NCBI GenBank assembly: GCA_007258455.2
Contig: VDFB02000001.1
Location: forward strand, 18,686,917-18,750,916
Reading direction: 5' to 3'
From: Sequoia sempervirens
Lineage: Eukaryota; Streptophyta; Pinopsida; Cupressales; Cupressaceae
Length of the DNA stretch: 64,000 nt
Positions within the stretch are counted from its first letter, which is position 1, and each line of letters begins with the position of its first letter. The position numbers and the translations under genes were made by a program. Below the pieces are notes generated by a model, which saw nothing but the letters and a program-made list of their open reading frames with translations, was not told where the DNA came from and ran no database searches. Positions 40,796 through 50,317 of this stretch are shown in pieces.

Positions 40796-41170
40796 ATTTC
40801 CAAGTATGGCAAGAATGCCTACAAGGTGGAGTTACCTACCGATCTAGGCATCTCTCCAGTGTTCAATGTAGTTGATTTGATCAAGTATAAGGGGACAATC
40901 AATGATGTGGATCAGAACAGTCAAGAGATCTTCAAAGACATCAACTATGTATCCTTACCTAGTCAAGACAAGCCTCAGGCAGAGAAGATCTTGGAGTCAA
41001 GAGTGAAGAAGGCTACAAGACACAAGGTGTACATGGAGCACCTTATCAAGTGGAAGAACAAGCATGAATCAGAAGCCACATGGATATAAGAGGATCAATT
41101 CAAGAAGTTTGGTATTGACCTATCATTGGTCTCTCCTTCCATTCCTTTGTGTTTGGGCAGAGAGGGGGAG
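40787..41170 (+). pseudogene. gypsy integrase C-terminus with chromodomain
   Basis: After the frameshift the reading continues in another frame with 'YGKNAYKVELP' and 'VFNVVDLIKYKG', the end of integrase. A chromodomain follows at about 40970-41130: AEKILESR, then 'YMEHLIKWKNK', then EATWI. In chromoviruses this domain is thought to guide integration to marked chromatin. The aromatic residue expected at its start is not evident, as in the group II chromodomains known from plant chromoviruses. A stop at 41087 falls just before the last helix, which is still readable beyond it (EDQFKKFGI). The frame then runs into the polypurine tract. Confidence 0.85.
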
Positions 41171-41172
41171 AA
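41159..41172 (+). other. Polypurine tract of the chromovirus
   Basis: A purine run 'agagagggggagaa' lies immediately before the first TG of the presumed 3' LTR. It is the plus-strand priming site in LTR retrotransposons. Position and composition both fit. Confidence 0.8.
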
Positions 41173-42646
41173 TGGTGCAGGAGCACCTAGGAAACACACC
41201 TAGGAAGCAGTCTAGTTTAAATTTTGCTTGGATATGTTATTTTGAGGGTCATGTTGACCATTTAGTTAGCATTTGAGGATTATGAATAAGTGTTGATCTG
41301 TTGTGATCAGTGGAATTAGAAGTAGAAAGTATGGATGGGTTTTGAAGCTCATTCTTGTTTAAGTTGCCAACCTTGACAAAAGTTAGAAAACACAGTGGAG
41401 TTTGGTAACGTTGGCCATTAGGTCATGAAGAAGTCCAACCAAAGGAGATAACTAAATGTGGATCCTTATTTAAGATGAATCTCGACCTGTAAACAGGGTT
41501 AGAAGGAATTATATTGTAGTGACATTTTGTAAAATTGAAAGAAACAATATTCTGTGAGGCAATTTCTGATTTTTGCATCTAAATAGTGCTTTGATGGAAT
41601 AAACCTGCTATTATTTTTGATTGTACAATGTAGTGTGAATAGAGTACAAGCTTTGTGTGCCATCCATTTTCCTTTGTGATTCGTTTTCATCCTTTGTTTG
41701 TAAATAGTTGGATTTCTTTCTTTTTCTGGCCTGAACCAGGCAGACTTGAGAAAATGGAGTGCTAGAGCACTTTCCCACCATACAAATTGTACAGCCCTTT
41801 GGGAATAGTGACTAGGCTCCACGAGTGTAAATATGGTAGGTTGTAGGGCTTATGTGTGTGCAGGAGCTGCTAGCAATGTCTTGCCCTAGGCGAGCCAGGC
41901 AGAGTCCAGCTAGGGGAGACAAGGAGTGCAAGGAACATAACTTGCACGGGTGCTAAGATTCTAGAAAAATTTCATTTGGAGAATTTAGTTGAGGGTCTTC
42001 ACAAGGCCTGGTGGTAAGGAGAAGGCTCCATCAACCCATTTGGTGTGAGAAGACTTTGACAGTTTGAAATCAGCCTAGAAAAGGCTTATAAACCCTAGTT
42101 CTTGACCATTTTTTAGTAAAGGCAGTGTACGGATAGTACAGGCTCCTAAAAATATTCAAGGTGTGGCAAGGGAAACACAAACCCCAAGAAAAGAACCCAG
42201 GTCATTTGGAAGGTTTTGGAGTAAATTCCATTTTTCTCGGGTTAGGAGGCCTAATTGGGGCTCTAGGCTTGTAGCCTTTTCTAACCCTAGGAGAGGGTTT
42301 GGTGGAAGCGATGGAGAATTGGAGTCTAGTGATTGAACAAGAACCCCAATAGGTTGCTATGAAGCATTTTGTTACATCTTTACGCCCCTGCGAGTACCTA
42401 ACTGAATGTTGAGGGTAATTGGCCTTTAGGGAAGAGTAAGGGTCAAAGGTGAGATAGTGGCAAGGCACCAAGATTGGCTTTGTGGAATAAAAGAAGGTTG
42501 ATAGTAGGGTTGGCCAGGAGAACCAAGGGTCCCTAACAAGCATTAGGTCCTATAGGTTAAGAAGGTGGAGAGAGACACCAAAGGGTTTGCCAAGGTGAGA
42601 TCCAGAGCATGGGACAGTGAGTGTTCCATCCAACCCTACCCTATCA
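41173..42646 (+). repeat. 3' LTR of the chromovirus (about 1.47 kb)
   Basis: It begins 'tggtgcaggagcacc' right after the polypurine tract and ends '...ccctatca' where satellite resumes with 'ctacacttgtgg'. The TG...CA ends support the borders. With no second LTR to compare, the borders rest on the tract and the satellite boundary. Two TATA-like sites are visible, 'cttatttaag' near 41464 and 'cttataaacc' near 42087; which, if either, is the promoter is unknown. No coding content was recognised. Confidence 0.75.
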
Positions 42647-42936
42647 CTACACTTGTGGATTACACTGTAATTGTGCATTTTATACACGTATTTTCTATCC
42701 CCTATCATAAACCTTCATTTTTTCTTGAGTTATTGCTGCATTTAGGAAATCGCTCATTTTTTAGTTTTCGTGGGCCATGAATGAACTTTGGTGTCTACGA
42801 TTGTGGATTGCGCTGTAGTTGTCCATTTTTTATGCGTATTTTCTATTGCCTTTTTTGAACCTTTATTTTCTGTTGAGTTATAGCTGCATTTAGGAAACTG
42901 ATCATGTTTTATTTTTCGTGGGCCATCGTTCAACTT
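42647..42936 (+). repeat. 148-bp satellite, about two monomers between elements
   Basis: A short strip of + orientation satellite separates the chromovirus LTR from the copia 5' LTR. It ends in 'ttcaactt', which is continued across the copia element at 50323 ('tggtgac'). Confidence 0.93.
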
Positions 42937-44542
42937 TGCTAGAAATATGTTCCTCAGACTATACAGGCTGAAACCTCCATTAGAGTCAAGTCAGTGTGAC
43001 ATTCTATTTGTCTGGCTGACTAGCAGGTTTGTTTTATTCATTTTTGAACTGGTCACTGTGACCTTGCCATTGTCTTGCCGAAAGGTTACACTTTGGAGTC
43101 TATTGCTGTAGCATGATGCATTCGCCATGACCTTATAGCGCTCGATAGACCTCTGGCCGAAAGGCCATTCAATCGTGCATTGGAGAGACTCTTGGCGACT
43201 GTGATCTTCAGTGAAACTGAAGGTTGTCGCTAAGATGTCTCAGCGAAGTGTTATTCTCTTGCCGACAGTGTATGTATTGATGTCTTTGGGATAACCCTAA
43301 TGTTTCAAGAAGATGTCTTAGCAAACAGTGAATGACATACCGACAGGAATACACTTGGGAGTTATCGGTGTAACACTAAGACTTCGTTATGAAGTCTGGG
43401 CGATATACAAATGTCTTACTGATAGAGAGTCAAAGGTTGATCATCGGAGTGACTTGGCAGGCTCAGTGAGAAGTCCTAGTGAGAGTTAAATGTCTCGCCG
43501 ATAGCTCGTTGTGTTGGAATCCTTTGGTATAACTTAAAGCTATCAGAGAAACCTCTTAGCGATGGCTAATGTCTTGTTGATAGCCGATGGCTATTGGGGT
43601 AGCTCTTGGTGACAGTTGGTCATCGGTGAAACATATGGATGTCGGTATGATGTCTCAGCGAAAGCCAATTGTCTAGACGACAGGTGTATGTTTTCGGTGT
43701 AACTCAAGTTGTTCGGTATGAACTCTTGGCGATAGGAGTGAGTCTTGCTAACTTCTAATGGGTGCTCACTAGGCTTGGGAACTTCGGTGTAACTTTAGTG
43801 TTTCACTATGACCTTCTGGCGAAAGTGATAAGTCAGGGCGACTACGTGATGTCTCGGTGTATCTCTTGGAGATCGATGTAACATCTTGGTGACTACAGAG
43901 GCTTTCAACGACATCGATATGAGGTCAATGTGGCATTGGTGAGACACAATTAGTGGCTCACCGAGATGCCAATACAATACAAATTCTGTTGAATGGTTGA
44001 CCGTCCTATGTGGGTCTCGTGGATGAATAGAAGGAGCCGAAGGGGAACAGTTGGAAGATAGTCAGTTGCAACAGATCTGTAAGGAAGTTCTACAGATAGA
44101 ATTCGACATGGATATAGTTGCAAGTTGCAGACGCTTGGGGGTTGGATTGTAGTTCGCTCAACAGTGAAGTGTGAAGAATTCAAAACTGTATCAGTGAAGG
44201 ATTTAAAATCTGTAAAGGCTATAACTTGGATGTTTTCTGTTTGAAGAAGATTCATGATGAATGCTGCTGTATAATGACACCAGAAAGATAAGTCTAGAAT
44301 TGTATGTAATTTTGATTACTGTAATACAAAGTGATTTCTCTTGGTGTGGTGGGTTTTTCTCCCGTAAGGGTTTTCCCACATATATCTGGTGTTCATGTGT
44401 GTTTGTCTAATACTCTATTTCTTTAATCCTTTTCATAGTGCATCTCAACTTGACTGTAATTGAAAATTTAAAAGTACTTTTGCATTCTTTCCTGAGGTAT
44501 TGACGTTAGGAGAATTGTTTTCCGCATCTAGTTTTCCTTACA
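42937..44542 (+). repeat. Copia 5' LTR (about 1.61 kb)
   Basis: It starts 'tgctagaaatatgttcc' and ends 'tagttttccttaca'. The start aligns with the 3' LTR start 'tgttggaaatatgtgcc'. The imperfect terminal inverted repeat TGTTGGAA/TTCCTTACA is better kept in the 3' copy. A degenerate internal repeat with cores such as 'tcggtgtaact' and 'cttggcgatagg' fills about 43060-43960. No coding content is seen. The LTR would carry promoter and polyadenylation signals, but I could not assign them. Confidence 0.93.
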
Positions 44543-44544
44543 AG

Positions 44545-44557
44545 TGGTTTCAGAGCC
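44545..44557 (+). other. Primer binding site, initiator tRNA-Met type
   Basis: 'tggtttcagagcc' lies two bases after the end of the 5' LTR. The common plant copia site, complementary to the initiator Met tRNA 3' end, is TGGTATCAGAGCC; this copy differs at one base. Confidence 0.85.
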
Positions 44558-44656
44558 TTGCCAATTGTGTTATCCTTTGGGGTACATTGGGTTTTTTGTG
44601 TCAATGCTGTTCAGTGGGAGTTTTGTAGAAATTGTTATTTCTATTTACAGATTAAG

Positions 44657-45493
44657 ATGTCTAGTTCATCTGGGAAGAGTGAAATAGAGAAATTCAATGG
44701 CAGTAACTTTGAATTGTGGAAACTCAAGATGGAGGATCTCTTAGTAGATCGAGACCTTTGGCTTGCTGTGTCTAGAACTAAACTGACAGGCATGAAGCAA
44801 GAAGAATGGGACCTTGCAGATAGAAAAGTGAAGGGGCTGATAAGGCTCTGTTTGGCAGACTCAGTTCTTCTCAATGTGCATGAAGAGACGACTGCTTCTC
44901 TCTTGTGGAAGAGACTGGTGTCTATTTATCAAGGGAAATCCTTGGTGAATAAGCTATTCCTGAGAAAGAAGATCTACTCTTTGAGAATGTAGGAAGGAGG
45001 GTTTGTAGCTGATTATTTGAATGCATTTAACATGCTGCTTGCACAATTAACATCTGTTGGTGTAAATATTGAAGAAGAGGATCGCTGTATGCTTCTAATA
45101 TGTTTTTTTCCAGACTCGTGGGATCATCTGGTGATGGCTATTGGGAGTACAACATCTAGTTTCAAGATGGAAGATTTTGTTGGTTCTTTGCTGTCAGAAG
45201 AGATGAGAAGAAAATATTTTGAGATGGCGAAGGAGGCTCTTGCTGTCAGAGGAAGGTCAAAGGACAAAGGGAAGAAGAAGGACAAGAAGTCCAAATCGAA
45301 ATCAGAAGGGAGATCAAAATCTCCTGGTAAGAAGTCCAAAGTGAAGTGCTGGAACTGTGGGTAACCTGGTCATGTCCGAAAGGATTGTAAAGAGGAGAAA
45401 AAGAAGAAGAAGGGCTCTTCCGATAATGGTTCTTCTCACAGTGATGGTGACGCCTTCATTGCAACCTTGGCTACACAGGCATTAGATGATGTG
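44657..45493 (+). pseudogene. Copia gag
   Basis: I place the start at the ATG of MSSSSGKSEIEKFNGSNF (44657). An upstream in-frame ATG at 44558 overlaps the PBS and is unlikely. 'FELWKLKMEDLLVDRDLW' and 'YQGKSLVNKLFLRKKIYSLR' are typical of copia gag of the UBN2/retrotran_gag type. A Lys/Ser-rich stretch precedes the CCHC zinc knuckle (45347-45388: CWNCG, then PGHVRKDC), which carries a stop at 45362 at a position usually held by Gln. Another stop at 44990 lies after YSLRM. The frame runs on to a stop at 45494 at the gag-protease border. It is inactive as read. Confidence 0.9.
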
Positions 45494-45496
45494 TAG

Positions 45497-45850
45497 CTGA
45501 TTGATTCTAGAGCATCATTCCACATGACATCTGACAGAGAATGGTTCACAAAGTATGAAGAATACGATGGTGGAAAGGTGTACTTGGTGAGTGATTCAAC
45601 CTTGGAAATTGTTCACCGTGGAAGAGTCAGAATCCAATTCCCTGATGGTAGAATAAAGGGGATCAATAATGTTATGCACATACCAGGTCTGGCTCGAAAT
45701 CTATTGTCTGTAAGTATGCTAAATGATATTGGAGTACAAGTTTTGTTCTCTGGAAGTGGCTGCAAGATGACTAGAGGTTCAATGGTGCTGGCTAGAGGTG
45801 CTCGAATTGGTACCCTGTACAAGCTGGATGCACAAGCTGTTCAATGTAAC
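45497..45850 (+). pseudogene. Copia aspartic protease domain
   Basis: The active-site region reads LIDSRASFHMTSD (Asp codon 45503-45505). The conserved Gly of the DSGAS signature is Arg (codon 45509-45511), consistent with a single G-to-A change, so the protease would be inactive even without stops. The preceding codon position, usually Trp, is the stop at 45494. Downstream 'VMHIPGLARNLLSVSML' is the usual copia protease C-terminal signature. The same frame continues into integrase. Confidence 0.9.
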
Positions 45851-46837
45851 AGTGTCTTTTCGAAGTCACTGAAAGCTGCTCATGGAGGTATAGAGGGAAA
45901 TATCCCTAATTATGTAAACTCTACGGAAGTAAAACTTCCTATAGAGAAGACTATGCTTTGGCATCATAGGTTAGGCCACATAGGAGAAAAACGTTTAAAA
46001 ACCTTGAAGAACAAAAATCTTGTTGATGGGCTTGAAGATTGTAATTTCGAATTTGAATTCTGTGAACACTGTATATATGGAAAGCAGCACCGTGTTTCAT
46101 TTTATGACAGTCCTCATAAATCTTCTGGTTTGTTAGATTATATCCATTCAGATGTGTTTGGTCTAGTGAATGCCCCTTCATTGTCTAAATCAAGATACTA
46201 TGTGTCCTTCATTGATGATTATTCAAGGAGAGTATTTTTTTATTTTTTAAAAGGTAAATCAAAAGTGTTCAGTCGATTTAAGGATTTTCAAAATCTTGTT
46301 GAAAATTAGACTGGTATAAAAATAAGATGCTTAAGGACTGATAATGGCGGTGAATTATGTTCTGATGAATTTGAAAGATACTGTAAAGACCATGGAATCA
46401 AAAGACACAGGACTACACCTTATACTCCACAACAGAACAAAGTTGTAGAAAGGTTCAATAGGACAGTGATGGAGAGAGCATGAAGTATGCTTACTAGTGT
46501 TGGTTTGGAGGAGAAGTTTTGGGCTGAAGCTACTGCTACTGCATGTTACTTAGTTAATCAGTCTCCAAACTCTGCTCTTGTTGATAAGACACCTATGGAA
46601 GCGTGGTCTGGTAAGAAGCCCTCTCTTAGACATATTAGAGTCTTTGGCTGTGAAGCATATGCTTATGTGCCTAATGTAAAAAGATCTAAGCTGAAGAACA
46701 AGGCTGTCAAATGTATTTTCATTGGCTATAGTGCTAACATTAAAGGATACAAGCTTTGGAATCCTGTTACAGAGAAGGTTGTATATAGTAGGAGTGTAAT
46801 CTTTCGAGAGTTGAAACCTTCCACCTTGGATCTGTAG
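45851..46837 (+). pseudogene. Copia integrase (GAG-pre-integrase and DDE core)
   Basis: The zinc-binding module has 'LWHHRLGHIGEKRLKTL' and 'CEHCIYGKQHRVSF' (about 45950-46105). The catalytic core has Asp in HSDVFG (codon 46151), Asp in RTDNGGE (codon 46340) and Glu in NKVVERFNRT (codon 46448); all three acidic residues are present. A stop at 46307 sits at a usual Gln (LVEN-stop-TGIKI) and a TGA at 46481 at a usual Arg (MERA-stop-SML). The C-terminal signature 'RVFGCEAYAYVP' and 'KCIFIGYSANIKGYKLWNP' is intact. The segment ends at a stop at 46835. Confidence 0.93.
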
Positions 46838-47095
46838 TCAGAGAAAAAGTCTCAAAATAGTAAGGATGTATCATCAATTCCTCCTACACCAGAGAAAGAG
46901 GACTTGAAAATTCAAAACGTACATGAAACTGAGGAGAGCTCAAGTAGTTCTGAAAGTTCTAAAGAAGAAGAACCTCAGCCTCAGCCAGTGAGGAGGTCAA
47001 CCCGAGAAAGGAAACAATGAGATAGGTATGGGTTCTCATTAATTGATTCTACTTGTTCCTATGCTTTTATTTCTAGTACTGATGAGCTTAGGATC
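46838..47095 (+). pseudogene. Copia integrase-RT linker
   Basis: The same frame reads a Ser/Glu-rich, low-complexity linker ('ESSSSSESSKEEEPQPQP') ending in RRSTRERKQ and a TGA at 47018, then 'DRYGFSLID'. This acidic linker with a basic RRSTR-type end is standard before the copia RT. It has no independent function that I can infer. Confidence 0.8.
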
Positions 47096-47875
47096 GTGAA
47101 AAAGGCATTTAAAATGTCTAATTCAGACTCTTGGTTAGAAGCCATGGAAGAAGAGATGACGTCATTGGATAAAAATGAAACTTGGAGTTTGGTGCCCTTG
47201 CCTAAAGGCAGAAAACCTGTGGGCTGCAAATGGGTATTTAAGAAAAAGATTGGTCTGGATGGCAGTGTTGAAAAATACAAGGCAAGACTGGTTGCAAAGG
47301 GTTATTCCCAGGTAGAGGGAATTGATTATGGGGAAATTTTTTCTCCTGTAGCAAAGATGACGTCTATTAGATTTCTATTGTCACTTGCAACAGCGTATGA
47401 CTTAGAGGTTGAATAGATAGATGTGAAGACAACATTTCTTCATGGTGATCTTGAAGAAGAAATCTATATGTCCCAGCATGAGCACTTTGTTGAGAAAGGT
47501 AAAGAAAAACTGGTATGCAAACTAAAGAAGTTTCTCTATGGGTTAAAGCAATCACCTAGAATGTGGTACCAGAAATTTGATACATTTGTATTATCTTTGG
47601 GATTTGTGAGATCAAAATCTGATCACTATGTATATTATAAAGCTGAAAGTGATCAAGTGCTTGTTATTGCTCTTTATGTTGATGATATGTTGTTCATAGG
47701 AAATAGCAAGCTAATGATTTCTAATCTTAAGTCTCAATTGTCTACTAAGTTCGAAATGAAGGATCTTGGTGCAGCAAGGTATATTCTGGGGATGGAGATA
47801 ACCAGGGATAGGAAGAATAAAAAGCTTTGGCTCAGTTAGAGTAAGTATATAAGGATTCCTCTTGAGATATTTTGT
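47096..47875 (+). pseudogene. Copia reverse transcriptase
   Basis: The RT starts with 'WLEAMEEEMTSLDKNETW' and 'KPVGCKWVFKKK', then 'YKARLVAKGYSQVEGIDY' and 'FSPVAKMTSIRFLLSLA'. A stop at 47414 replaces the usual Gln before IDVKTTFLHGDLEEEIYM. The catalytic box YVDDM is intact (YVDD at 47675-47686). 'MKDLGAARYILGMEITRD' follows. A stop at 47837 lies at LWLS-stop-SKYI, again at a usual Gln. The frame is otherwise continuous with its neighbours. Confidence 0.94.
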
Positions 47876-48665
47876 ATGAATGATTGCAAGCAGTTAGTTG
47901 TTCCAATCATGCAAGGAATGAAGCTATCTGTTGAGGACTGTCCAAAATCTCCTACTGAGATGGAGGACATAACCAGTGTGCCCTATGCTAGTGCTGTAGG
48001 CAGTGTCATGTATGCAATGGTCTATACAAGACCAGATATTGCCCAAGCAGTGGGAGTACTTAGTCAATTTATGGCTAATCCAGGAAGAATACATTGGTAT
48101 GCTGTGAAGAGAGTGTTTAGGTATTTGAAGGGAACTTCAGATTTTGCATTATGTTACCATGGGAATTCGGTTGAATCACAGAGAACTCTCAGCATTTGGG
48201 GATATGTAGATTCTGATTGGGCAGCGGACATTAATAGTAGAAGATACACCAATGGATACGTTTTCATGTTAAATGGTGGTGTAGTGAGTTGGATGAGCAA
48301 GCGACAGGTTGTGGTCACTTTGTCCACTAGAGAGGCTAAATACATGGCAGCTACTCATTGCTTGTAAAGAAGCTGTATGGTTGAAACATTTGTGTTCTAA
48401 CATTGGTTTTGATGCAGGGGAAATAACAATCTTATGTGACAGTCAGATTGCTATTTGTCTGGCAAGGAATCCAACTTTCCATGCCAGGACGAAATATATT
48501 GATGTACAGTACCACTTTGTACAAGATATGGTTGAGGATGGAAAGATTAGTTTGGAAAAATTTGATACTCTGGAGAATGTTGCAGATGCATTGATGAAGC
48601 CAGTGAGCACAAACAAGTTTAGGTGGTGTGCCAGTTCAATGGGCCTTAGTGCCCATGATTTTTAG
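47876..48665 (+). pseudogene. Copia RT C-terminus and RNase H
   Basis: 'VPYASAVGSVMYAMVYTRPD' and 'WYAVKRVFRYLKGTSDFALC' lead into RNase H with 'YVDSDWAAD', 'WMSKRQVVVTLSTREAKYMA', 'ILCDSQIAICLARN' and 'HARTKYIDVQYHFVQD'. The usual TEAEY motif reads REAKY. One extra T near 48358 shifts the frame: reading passes from the gag-pol frame (which hits a stop at 48365) to the next frame at ACKEAVWLKHLC. The shifted frame ends at a natural-looking stop at 48663-48665, shortly before the PPT. Confidence 0.93.
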
Positions 48666-48707
48666 TAAGTTATGATGTGCTCTGGAGGTGCCTGTATGAT
48701 CTTCGTC

Positions 48708-48718
48708 AAGTGGGAGAT
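48708..48718 (+). other. Copia polypurine tract
   Basis: 'aagtgggagat' lies directly before the 3' LTR start TGTTGGAA. This is the common PPT of Tork/Angela/SIRE-type plant copia elements. Confidence 0.88.
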
Positions 48719-50317
48719 TGTTGGAAATATGTGCCTCAAACTATACAGGCTGAAACCTCCATTAGTGTCAAGTCGGTGTGACATTCTATTTGTCTAGCTG
48801 ATTAGCAGGTTTGTTTTATTCATTTTTGAACTGGTCGCTGTGACCTTGCCATTGTCTTGCTGAAAAGTTACACTGTGGAGTCTATCGCTATAGCATGATG
48901 CATTCGGTATGACCTTATAGCGCTCGGCAGACCTCTGGTCGAAAGGCCATTCAATCGTGCATCAAAGAGACTCTTGGCAACTGTGATCTTTGGTGAAACT
49001 GAAGGTTCTCGCTAAGATGTCTCAGTGAAGTGTTATTCTCTTGCCGACAGTGTATGTATTGATGTCTTTGGGATAACCCTAATGTTTCAGGAAGATGTCT
49101 TACCGAACAGTGAATGACATACCAATAGGAATACACTTGGGAGTTATCGGTGTAACACTAAGACTTCGTTATGAAGTCTGGGCAATATACAAATGTCTTA
49201 CCAACAGAGAGTCAAAGGTAGATCATCGGAGTGACTTGGCAGGCTTGGTGAGAAGTCCTAGTGAGAGTTAAATGTCTCACCGATAGCTCGTTGTGTTGGA
49301 AGCCTTTGGTATAACTTAAAGCTATCGGAGAAACCTCTTAGCGATGGATAATGTCTTGCCAATAGCCAATGGCTATCGGGGTAGCTCTTGGTGACAGTTG
49401 GTCATCGGTGAAACATATGGATCTCGGTATGATGTCTCAGCGAAAGCCAATTGTCTGGCCGACAGGTGTATGTTTTTGGTGTAACTCAAGTTGTTCGGTA
49501 TGAACTCTTGGCGATAGGAGTGAGTCTTGCCGACTTCTACTTGGTGCTCGCTAGGCTTGGGAACTTCAGTGTAACTTTAGTCTTTCGCTATGACCTTCTG
49601 GTGAAAGCGATAAGTCAGGGTGACTACGTGATGTCTCGGTGTATCTCTTGGAGCTCGATGTAACATCTTGGCGACTATAGAGGCTTTCAACGACATCGAT
49701 ATGAGGTCAATGTGGCATCGGCGAGACACAGTTAGTGTCTCACTGAGATGCCAATACAATACGAATTATGTTGAATGGTTGACCATCCTATGTGGGGTCT
49801 CGTGGACGAATAGGAGCCGAAGGGGAACACTTGGAAGACAGGCAGTTGCGAAGTAAGGAAGTTGTACAGACAAAATTCAACATGGATATAGTTGCAAGTT
49901 GCAGATGCTTGGGGGTTGGATTGTAGTTCGATCAACAGTGAAGTGTGAAGAATTCAAAACTGTATTAGTGAAGGATTTAAAATCTGTAAAGGCTATAACT
50001 TGGATGTTTTTTGTTTGAAAAAGTTTCATGATGAATGTTGCTGTATAATGACACAAGAAAGATAAGTCTAGAATTGTATGTAATTTTGATTACTATAATA
50101 CAAAGTGATTTCTCTTGGTGTGGTGGGTTTTTTCTCCTATAAGGGTTTTCCCACGTATATCTAGTGTTCATGTGTGTTTGTCTAATACTCTGTTTCTGTA
50201 ATCTGTTTCATAGTGCATCTCAACTTGACTGTAATTGAAAATTTAAAAGTACTTCTGCATTCTTTCCTGAGGTATTGACATTAGGAGAATTGTTTTCCGC
50301 ATCTAGTTTTCCTTACA
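48719..50317 (+). repeat. Copia 3' LTR (about 1.60 kb)
   Basis: It starts 'tgttggaaatatgtgcc' and ends 'tagttttccttaca'. It aligns along its length with the 5' LTR, with scattered, mostly transition differences and a few short indels, for example a missing stretch near 49855. Satellite resumes right after the pentamer 'aaatt'. Confidence 0.94.

Larger units (their letters stand above)
37460..42646 (+). mobile_element. 5'-truncated Ty3/gypsy chromovirus
   Basis: The domain order is gag zinc knuckle, protease, reverse transcriptase, RNase H, integrase, chromodomain, polypurine tract, 3' LTR. This is the gypsy order with a terminal chromodomain, so it is a plant chromovirus. The 5' LTR, primer binding site and the front of gag are missing: satellite abuts the Gly/Arg-rich stretch just before the zinc knuckle. 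The pol frame is continuous by eye but broken by stops at 38133, 38145, 38541, 38967, 39999 and 40755, a frameshift near 40795, and a stop at 41087. The copy is therefore non-autonomous and inactive. Monomer phase on the two sides overlaps by roughly 20 bp with non-identical sequence, so no target duplication is visible. The clade within the chromoviruses is not assigned. Confidence 0.92.
42937..50317 (+). mobile_element. Full-length but degenerate Ty1/copia retrotransposon
   Basis: The order is 5' LTR, PBS, gag, protease, integrase, RT, RNase H, PPT, 3' LTR. Integrase before RT defines copia. Flanking pentamers are 'aactt' (42932-42936) and 'aaatt' (50318-50322), one mismatch apart. Removing the element restores the monomer sequence 'caactttggtgac' exactly, so this is a clean insertion into a satellite monomer. 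One reading frame runs from 44657 to about 48358, then shifts by one base to 48665. In-frame stops lie at 44990, 45362, 45494, 46307, 46481, 46835, 47018, 47414 and 47837. The LTRs differ by roughly 8 % over their first 430 bp by eye, so the insertion is not recent. The PPT and LTR start resemble Tork/Tnt1-type elements, but the lineage is unproven. Confidence 0.95.

Noticed and set aside
41499..41822. 107-codon minus-strand ORF inside the chromovirus LTR, and another at 42202-42543
   Set aside because: They lie in the LTR of the element, antisense to it, with no recognised domain. LTR sequence is not expected to encode protein here.
42647..42936. Copia and chromovirus as one composite element
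   Set aside because: Satellite monomers separate them, and the copia element has its own target duplication. They are independent insertions.
48355..48370. Programmed +1 frameshift in copia RNase H
   Set aside because: It lies late in pol inside RNase H, where copia elements have no programmed shift. A single extra T beside other inactivating mutations is more simply an indel.
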